Source: Argentina anserina (Eukaryota; Streptophyta; Magnoliopsida; Rosales; Rosaceae). Taken from it: a DNA stretch of 64,000 nt. The stretch is taken from assembly GCF_933775445.1 (NCBI RefSeq), contig NC_065872.1:9672001-9736000 (forward strand). Reading direction: 5' to 3'. The position numbers were made by a program, and so were the translations under genes. The notes beneath the pieces were generated by a model. That model did no database searches, had not been told where the DNA came from, and saw only the letters and a program-made list of their open reading frames with translations. Within the stretch, counting starts at the first letter, position 1, and the number at the start of each line of letters is the position of its first letter. Shown here in pieces: positions 56,308-64,000 of this stretch.

Positions 56308-56943
56308 ATGTTGTCTACTCTTCCCATGCTTCCTTATTCAGATAACCTTCTTCATTTTCCGGCTTTCGATCCCGGCTTCACCCCCGGGGGCTTTACCCCA
56401 TGGGAGTCGGAACTTTATTCAGCCATTCAATATTCCCCTAAACCAGTTATCTCCAACCCTTGTTCAGATGATGCCCAAACCATGTCCGCAAAACCGGTCA
56501 TTTCCAGTTCCGGCTCGGATGACGACCCGAAGGGGCCGGACCGGTCCGACTCAGATCATGCGAAGTCATGCCCGAGTACCGTCACTAAACGTACGATGTC
56601 GGTTTTGGTGGTGGACGAGCGGAAGCGGAGGCGGATGGAATCGAACCGGGAGTCGGCAAGGCGGTCCAGGATGCGAAAACAAAAGCACTTAGAAAACCTA
56701 AGGAACCAGGTCAACAAGCTTAGGACTGAGAACCGGGAACTAAGCAATCGACTCCGGTATGTCATGTACCATTTTCAGAGGGTACGTACGGATAACGAAA
56801 GGCTCCGAGCAGAACACACGATGCTCCGACAGAAGTTGTCGGACATACGTCAAATTTTGGTTTTCCGGCAGCTCCAGAACATGTCATCCGCATGGCCATG
56901 CAATACCGTTATTACCGAACAGATCCCAGCACTAATCACTTAA
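56308..56943 (+). CDS. bZIP transcription factor (group S-like)
   Basis: This is an intact single-exon gene of 211 residues that binds ACGT-core DNA as a dimer in the nucleus. The basic region is ERKRRRMESNRESARRSRMR (residues 104-123), with the invariant N-x7-R at Asn113 and Arg121. A heptad zipper starts ten residues later: Leu131, Leu138, Leu145, Val152, Val159, Leu166, Leu173. The N-terminus is Pro/Ser-rich and acidic (SSSGSDDDPKG), a possible activation or phosphorylation region. The lack of introns, short length and NRESARRSRMRKQKHLE signature point to group S, close to proteins annotated as ocs element-binding factor 1 or bZIP4/43-like; the subgroup is not certain. The start at 56308 follows a CT-rich leader. 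Codons are GC-richer than the surroundings. No conserved S1-type upstream ORF was recognised. Confidence 0.93.
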   Translation: MLSTLPMLPYSDNLLHFPAFDPGFTPGGFTPWESELYSAIQYSPKPVISNPCSDDAQTMSAKPVISSSGSDDDPKGPDRSDSDHAKSCPSTVTKRTMSVLVVDERKRRRMESNRESARRSRMRKQKHLENLRNQVNKLRTENRELSNRLRYVMYHFQRVRTDNERLRAEHTMLRQKLSDIRQILVFRQLQNMSSAWPCNTVITEQIPALIT

Positions 56944-58729
56944 TTAATGATATTTATAATCAATGTGAACGTCATTAATTAATTTTCCCTAAAACGAAAA
57001 AACAGGGAACGATCGCTCTCTTCCTCTTGTCAATCTTCTCTAGAATTCTCTATATATTATTAAATATCAGTAAGGGCTAAAGCAAAAGAGTGGGCTAGGG
57101 TTTTTGGTGATATATGGCAACAAAAGTGGGTTTGGAAAATGATGGTTTTTCTTGTACGTGGGGGTTACTATATTCTATATTTTGTATAAAAACATGGCCA
57201 ATTATGTTTGTTTATGGAATCACTCTGTAGTTTCTTCTTGTTTAATTGGTATTTTACCAAATTGATCTTTTATTGAAGCTCCACTAGTTCTATATATTTC
57301 ATATAACGTCGGTGACGGTCACAATGAAACTTGTGCCGATGTGCTGCCAACGTTTCCATGCCAAATTTATATCTGTACATAGTTTATAGCCATACGTACG
57401 GATGTCTTCGATAATATATCTGATGATCGAAAGCACTAAGCTATAAACGAAGGGAGATAATTGAAATTACGAGTGGATCTTATCAGAGTAAGGATCACAA
57501 ACGAATATTCTGAGGGTTATAATTGTCCTTCATCAGACATATATACAGCTAATTCCATTATTAAATGTAAAGAGATGCCAAGATTAACAGTCGAGCAATG
57601 GTCTTCGAGCTTTTTAGGGTTTAACTTTTCCAACAGTGATTAATGACGGAGGTATCAAGCTTACTTATATATCATGTCTATTATAAGTGCTATCATGTCT
57701 ATTATAAGTGCTCATATTAAACAAAGAGAACTCATGTATAGCGCCATGATCGAACGTAACATGTCATGAATATACTGTATATACAATAATTAACTGGAAG
57801 GGATATAATAATGACGTAATTTATTGTAAGACTCTTAAATCACGCTAGAATACGTATATTGTGATTTAAATGATGTAGGAGAAAATTATCAATACGGTTT
57901 GATATACGGTAGAGACTTGAGCGTTCAGAACTCACGTTAAGGGTGGACGTTTCCAACCCCTGAAAAATAATAACACCTATTACGTACATATGTCATTTTG
58001 GGCAAGTTAAAGCTCAAAATAATTAATAATTGATTAATTATTAATTAGTTTTTGTGCTTCTTATACTTCAACTTGCACTTAAACAAATTGTTCATTCCAC
58101 CCACTATTTCAGTTTTTATGCTTGTTATACTTTGGAGTTGTAAGAATTGTTTAGATCTCCTTGTAGTAGAGAATATGTGGTCAAATAGACATATGCAAAC
58201 AGAAGCTTCCATTAGACATTCCAAAACTTATCAAAAGATCGAGAGAAGAAATAGCATAACCAAACCTATTAAAGATCCTTGGACAAGAGTCGATCTCCAC
58301 ATATATAGCTAGCTGACTACTAATTAAGTAGCAAATCTGTGTCTTTATTTCCATATATCCAGATTTCAATTTGAAGCAAAGTACAAATTCTTCACTATAT
58401 ATGCTTTTCCCTCTACCACAATCGATTGGTTTTGGATTAACTCCAAAGTATACGTAGTGCGTAAACGATAGGTTATTAGTCTAATATCATAAATTAATGT
58501 AGGAGACTAGGAGGGGGACACTAGGTTTTGAAATTTTACATTATAATCTGTAAATTGATTAAAGGGGATTAAGGGGCCACGACTCCCCCACGAGTTGTGA
58601 TCAAATACGTAATCCAATCAGTATAACATTTAAAAAAAAAACACAATCGTCACCCCTACCTTTAATCAAAGCTATATTTATTTTAATCAATCACAGGATG
58701 AGGATAGCAAGTAACGCTCTAGCTTTTGG
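56944..58729. other. Intergenic region downstream of the bZIP gene
   Basis: This includes the likely 3' UTR. A 21-bp tandem duplication (ATCATGTCTATTATAAGTGC-type) lies at about 57670-57712. Otherwise it is AT-rich and noncoding. Confidence 0.5.
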
Positions 58730-59749
58730 CAGGGGCGGATCCAGCTAGGCTCACTGGGCTCGAACCCAGGTGAAATTGAAGCCTAGAAAAAAAAACTAAC
58801 TTCATTAAAAGAAAAAAAAATTAAAACATAGAAATATCATGAAGCCCTTTTCATGAGGACCACTATAATTTCGGTTTATAGTTTAAAATATTCATTTTTC
58901 AATCACATTTTAACATCTCATGTCTATATAAGTAAATCTTTGCTATAAAATTCCAGCCAAATTGATAATAGTTAAGATATGAAATTAGATCAAATTAATG
59001 GATGAACCAAATCTCTCAAATGTGAACCGTTTAAGTTCATAATTAGTAAATCACACTTATGAATGCATTCACATCTCAATTTGGTTGAAAATTTGTATAA
59101 ATGTCCTACTCATAAATATTTGTAAATTGAACGGTTTCATCCTATAAAGATAAAAAAGTGGGATAAAATGAAAAGTCCTCAACTAAAGGGTCCTCATTAG
59201 AAAGACCCATGGATTCCTTCTCACTTTTCTGTTTTCTTCGCCTCCGCGTCCTTCTTCTCGTCTTCTTCAGTTAAAGGACTTCAAGTCCATCACCACTCCC
59301 CCGTTGAGGACTTGTTTGCATAAGAAAAAGATGTTTATGCACATTATTTTAAACTTTTAATTAATTACTGACTTTAGTTTGGAAGTTTGAATGTTCGGAA
59401 TATCTGTGCAGTATGAAGTTTTGTATTAAAGTTAGTTTTTGGTGGAATTTGAATTGAATGATTTAAGGTTCAATATTAAGGCAGTGGGTTTGTAGCAGAA
59501 AATTTTTATATCCTAGTTTCTGATTCAGTTTTACTGTGTTAGTTTGGTGATGATTACTTATTCAGTGATTATGAAATTTATAATGTATTTTTCAAGATGT
59601 CTGATTATCATTCTTTGATTAAATTAATTTTTTATAAATTTATGTATGTTGGTCATTTTTAATAAATTAAAACAAAAATTATGCATTTAAGTAAATTTTT
59701 TGTCTACTAAATTTAGCCCGGTGACCTTTTGAATCTTGATCCGCCACTA
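58730..59749. mobile_element. Non-autonomous hAT element
   Basis: The termini CAGGGGCGGATCCAG and (inward) TAGTGGCGGATCAAG fit plant hAT ends (CAGnGGCGGATC). The flanks GCTTTTGG (58722-58729) and GCTTTTTGG (59750-59758) are an 8-bp duplication with one extra T on the right. The element is 1,020 bp. A CT-rich stretch near 59215-59275 could be captured 5'-UTR sequence, but no transposase is present. Confidence 0.85.
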
Positions 59750-59758
59750 GCTTTTTGG

Positions 59759-62105
59759 TGTATTGTATACTAAACTGTGGAAGTGTGGAGCTGCAAGATG
59801 TGCGACTGATCGAAAGGGCAGTTCATTGTGTGGTGTGTACGAGTTTGATATGAGCTCCCTCAGATAGATTTTTTTTTCCTTCACTCCTGGGCTTCCATAG
59901 CTAGGTCAATTAGCGGGTTTGATTGTCGGAGTATGGACACATGCATTATTGTAGAGCAGACTAATTGGTTGTGTCTAGTGTCTACATAAACCCCGGTTGT
60001 TATTACATCTGCTGAGTTCACTAATTATAGAATAATGACACACGTTAAATATTGTTTGATAAATTCACTTTCAATGTTTGAACTTATATTCTTTCAAAAA
60101 AAATTACGATCCATATTTTGAGCTTAGATTGTTCAAATAATATGAGTTTGTATTGTTTCTAAGTTTCATGGTTTGGGTTGGTAGCAAGTTTTGTTTTACT
60201 AGTTTAGTTTATTTCAATTTCCTAATAAGAATTAGGGGTGAGCATAGTCTCGGGTTTTGCACCGTGCGTGCTGTGCCTGTTTTAGGACGGCGATTAGTTC
60301 CTTATTTTGTCAATTGGTCGTTGCCTCCGATCCAAGTTGTAGGATGAAATATAGGGTCGCCAGATTTTTAGTTCGGTGGCTACATAGTGGGGAATATGTT
60401 CGTATTAAAAACTTATGGTTCGTGTGAGCATTATTTTCCCGTTATATTGCCAAAGTTATAAATTAAATGGATTTTTCAATGTTACGTTCTTTGCTAATTG
60501 GTGTTTGATAGAGTACATTAGTTGTTTAATTGAGATTTTTGTTGAGATTTCAGGATTTTCTCTTTTGAGTGACTGTAATATGGGGTATATATAGGCTCTA
60601 TGTCCCTCTCCTTGTATTATGTGATTTTCATTCATGGTTATTACCTAGAGTTTCAGTTTTATTCTACTTCAAAAAAAATTTAAGATCTAATTTGCGCAAA
60701 TTGTGTTTTTTTTTTAGATATATATATATATATATATATTCTGTAGTTGACATTAACCTGGGTGACATGATCGATCAATTAAGTTTAAACCTGCATAATA
60801 ATGTTCTCGTAATTGTGTAGTTAATTAAAGTATTAAACAACCTTATTAGGAATCCAACTGAGGGTGAAACTTAAAACTTAGATACAGCGCTAGCTAATGT
60901 TCCACCCTCAAGTTAAGGATGTACAAATTACATATTTTTTTCTGAAATAGACTTTAGTAGTTTAGTAAGAGTTTTGGTATTAGATATAAACATATACAGC
61001 CTGCTGGAGAAGTCCTGAATGATTATGACTATATATTTGTAGTTCACTTACACCACACTTGAAGCATAAAAAGTATGAAAATCATGATAATGAACATAAA
61101 TACAACTTTTTAAATTTACTCTAACTTGACTGCATTACCAAAAGAGTTATCGATAGTGGGAGTAGGTCTTGATAGTAACATGCCAAATAACATCTTCTTC
61201 AGAAGGCATGATCAATGTGACAATGTCTATGTCAATTACAATCTTGAGGGTATGAAATGCAGGAGTATCCATCTCTGTCCCTTTCACTTCCAAGTTATAA
61301 AACCTTGGAAATGGACATGTGGCCTCCCTAGAGTCGTTGATTCTACATGTCACTTGCTCAATACACAAATTTTATGAAAATTAATGAGTAACGGCTCATG
61401 TTAATACGAAATTTTTCGTTGTTTAAACATATAACACATGCTCATACCATCTCACACTCCAAGTGGAAGTTTTGATTTCGGGTGCTGATGTAATATTCCT
61501 TTTGAATAATAGAAATGGCTTGAGAGTTGGGTATTCCACTGTCATTATATTAGGGTTTATAATCATTAGTTAATTAAACCCACTTGACCAGAACCGTCAA
61601 TTTGAAAATTCCTGTTTTATTAATTTTCTAATTATGAATTGGGGTCTTTTATGGTTCGATCAGAATCTTTAAATACGGCCTAAGATTGGGATTATGTCTT
61701 CTTTTCAGGTCTAGAAATGTTGGATGATCGATCACGTTTGTTGTGACAAGTAACAACTACCAAATCTGTACGTACACCAATGTTTCAGTTTAGGGCCTTT
61801 AGGCTTGGAACAGAATCATTTCAATTTAAATTAAATTTGTTGCGGTTATCAATTTGGATCCTCGAGGGTCCTAGGACTTCTATCTATTGTAGTTCTCAAT
61901 GATAGTGACAGTGATTAAGGTTTTATGGGAAATATTTCCAAACATATCAAGTAATTAACTGAAGTAATTAAGCACATTAGGAAAGCTGATAGTACAGTAT
62001 TTATAATTTATGGCTTAATTTGAGCTAAATCTTTTCTATGTGTGTGTCACCACAATTGTAAAGCGAATAAAGTACGTAGTCAATGATACACTTCACTATT
62101 CGGTG

Positions 62106-62142
<37 letters not shown>

Positions 62143-62669
62143 CGTTTGGCTATATACCTTTATCTTAAAATCTGTTTTTTGTTTCAATCAAGCTAACTTG
62201 ATTCCATGGAAAACTTGTCGGATCCTTAGTAAGTTGCTGGGAAGAAATAAAATGAAGGGAGAGATGCATTATGAATGCATGCTATTAGACTCTTGGTCAT
62301 AAACAAGAATTGATTTCCAAGCTCGACCCATTTTGTTGGGAAGAAATAAAACGAAAAGCTTAAGCCCACACTACCTATTTGACCCACAAAAACAATACTG
62401 GATATCTATCTATTATGGATCCATCATTTTCCTATTTCGGGCTTCCCCATCAAAATTTATTTTCCTTTGCCTATTCTCTAGTCCCCTTTAATCCCCTCAT
62501 GATCGATGTAAAAGGGTACGAAAGTTGGTCACATCGGCTAAATGACATTAAACTTGTGACATAAAAGAGCAGTCAAAGAGTAACTCAAAGTGAGCAAATC
62601 TGGTGATGTCATTGGCCTATCAAGAACATGCCATTGGTCTTAACACGTTCAAATGGTTCAATAATCACC
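59759..62669. other. Intergenic, AT-rich
   Basis: No convincing gene is present. A short TA run lies near 60718-60740. Open frames here (for example at 61126-61377) show no family resemblance and overlap on both strands, so I treat them as chance. Confidence 0.45.
62109..62138. repeat. (GA)n microsatellite
   Basis: A perfect run of about 15 GA dinucleotides. Confidence 0.95.
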
Positions 62670-62678
62670 GCCAAATAA

Positions 62679-62870
62679 GGGAAGTGAAATTTGTACACCC
62701 AAAATTATAATCCACACACCCAACCCAAATTTTTACTAGTGAAATGTCAAAATTATCATCGTTTTTTTCTCTTCAAATTGTTCATATAAGGACAATTTTG
62801 ACATTTCATTAGTAAAAAATGAGATATGAATGTGTGAGGTGTAATTTTGGGTGTGAAAATTTCACTACCC
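62679..62870. mobile_element. Mutator-type MITE, 192 bp
   Basis: A perfect 9-bp duplication GCCAAATAA (62670-62678, 62871-62879) flanks GGGAAGTGAAATTTG and (inward) GGGTAGTGAAATTTTC. The arms continue for about 85 bp (ACACCCAAAATTA; GAAATGTCAAAATT), so nearly the whole element is a foldback. Confidence 0.9.
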
Positions 62871-62879
62871 GCCAAATAA

Positions 62880-63425
62880 ACACTATCTTCAGTGGCGGAG
62901 CCAATTTAGGCCTTTTACCGTACTGCTACTGTTCAATCTTCTTCCCAGAGGAAGAGGGAGAGGCTTCATCTCATTGTTTTGATCAAATGCCATTCTAAGG
63001 TTTTCTTCACAAAATATGCGATGTGCGAAGCTTCCCGAACAAAAATTAGGGGCACTACATCCAGTTGTTGCAGGACACTCTTATGAATTGTAATAATTGA
63101 TAGTCGTCCTCCCACCGTTTACTCATAGTCCTTTGTAAAGTCATAATATTCTGCGATCTCTAGAAACAAGAAGCTCTCAAGAATAATTTGATGATGATAT
63201 TACTCATACAAGGAGAGGCATAAATAGACAAGGTACCTGAAGTTGCATGGACTAACTATGAAAGTAACAATCCTGATGACCTAGCACTAAAAATTCATAT
63301 TCCTCTCAGAGCTATGGGTCTGACTCGCATCAAAATAGGAGCTTCTATATTGCAGACCAAACAAGAGCATGCGGTAATGTTCTTATACAATATAGAGAGA
63401 GAGAGAAAGCGAGATTGGAGCTTTA
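62880..63425. other. Noncoding spacer before the right-hand LTR
   Basis: A short (GA)n run lies near 63393-63406. I see no gene. CTTTA at 63421-63425 is a candidate 5-bp target duplication for the adjacent LTR, unconfirmed because the other side is outside the window. Confidence 0.4.
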
Positions 63426-63775
63426 TGTCACAGACCTAGTCATTCGGCTGCCACACTTGGTCCATACGGCGCTCCATCCCGATGGAGCACCCTTATCCAA
63501 CGGGGCAATGCACTGGTTTCATCCTGCCTTGGGCTCATCAGGGGATCGGCTCCAGACCCCAACCTGTGTGTAGGGCGACCAACTCATTTCTTCGACGTTA
63601 AATCCCCGACTAGCGATAAACTCCCCAAATTTAACCGGGTCGACCGGCCTGAACCCCTCGGAAGGAGCAGCCATATATCTCCCACACTTGTTATCTTGGA
63701 GCAATCCCACATATGTTTGATGTTCATTTAACCAGCGATGCCCACGATTGACACTCCCGAAAACGAGACGTGACA
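63426..63775 (-). repeat. 3' LTR of a reverse-strand gypsy element
   Basis: On the minus strand the LTR starts TGTCACGTCTCG, directly after a polypurine tract (TTGGTGGGGGAGGA). It ends GGTCTGTGACA, with TGTCAC/GTGACA inverted termini and a length of 350 bp. It shares termini with the chromovirus LTR at 14608 but not its interior. Open frames inside it are chance. Confidence 0.8.
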
Positions 63776-64000
63776 TCCTCCCCCACCAAACTTGGTGTAC
63801 GTCCTCGTACATAGCATCCCCACTTGCGGCCCGCGTAACCCTTGTACGCCCGCGATGCCTGAGCGACGAAAATGAGTTCCCAAAAATCGCCCAACTATGC
63901 TTCGTGCCGGATCTCTCGTTTTGGACTTTGCCATGGATCCTCTCGTCCGATCCTCCCCCTGGAGGTGACCCTACCTACTCGACTCCCCCGCGGAGCCCCC
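63776..64000 (-). pseudogene. End of a gypsy element's internal region
   Basis: The polypurine tract is at 63776-63789. Upstream of it a short minus-strand frame (MAKSKTRDPARSIVGRFLG, from 63934) probably overlaps the untranslated tail or a degraded pol end. The rest of the element lies beyond the window. Confidence 0.5.

Noticed and set aside
61126..61377. Overlapping open frames on both strands
   Set aside because: No recognisable motif, low coding character, and each is open only over 250 bp in AT-rich intergenic DNA.

Overview
This window is from the nuclear genome of a flowering plant, most likely a dicot. It contains a germin-like gene of the ABP19/ABP20 type, a plant bZIP gene, and plant-type Ty1/copia, Ty3/gypsy chromovirus, CACTA, hAT, Mutator and PIF/Harbinger elements. 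A rosid, perhaps Rosaceae, is a guess. Everything was read by eye; percentages and mismatch counts are approximate. Most of the first 52 kb is nested transposable elements. The only protein gene that looks intact is the bZIP gene near 56.3 kb.

Layout. 1-8.0 kb: two decayed copia copies of one family in opposite orientations; the second carries a 1.58 kb PIF/Harbinger insertion (TTA target duplication). 8.0-10.8 kb: a GC-rich hAT-like end, then an array of about five ~505-bp tandem units, each with long inverted-repeat arms. 10.8-14.0 kb: the 5' LTR and gag of a truncated reverse-strand gypsy element. 14.1-20.5 kb: a germin-like gene split by a 5,763-bp chromovirus with both LTRs. 21.0-21.95 kb: a LINE ORF1 remnant. 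22.2-32.6 kb: a 10.4 kb CACTA-type element (TAT duplication) holding a hAT-like MITE, itself split by a probable solo LTR, and a second CACTA element carrying exons of a LUC7-like U1 snRNP gene. 32.9-37.2 kb: a reverse-strand CACTA element with decayed TNP2 transposase. 37.2-40.0 kb: a probable solo LTR whose two flanks do not match. 40.0-51.6 kb: copia A, holding nested copia B (ACAAA duplication), a hAT element and a second copy of the hAT-like MITE. 51.6-51.8 kb: the C-terminal piece of a U2AF65-like splicing factor. 52-64 kb: quieter sequence with two Mutator-type MITEs (perfect 9-bp duplications), a hAT element, the bZIP gene, and at the right edge the LTR of another reverse-strand gypsy element.

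The host genes do not form a pathway. What connects the region is insertion history. Target duplications and interrupted motifs give a relative order: copia A is older than copia B, the hAT element and the MITE inside it; the hAT-like MITE at 23.9 kb is older than its LTR insertion; the germin-like gene is older than its chromovirus.
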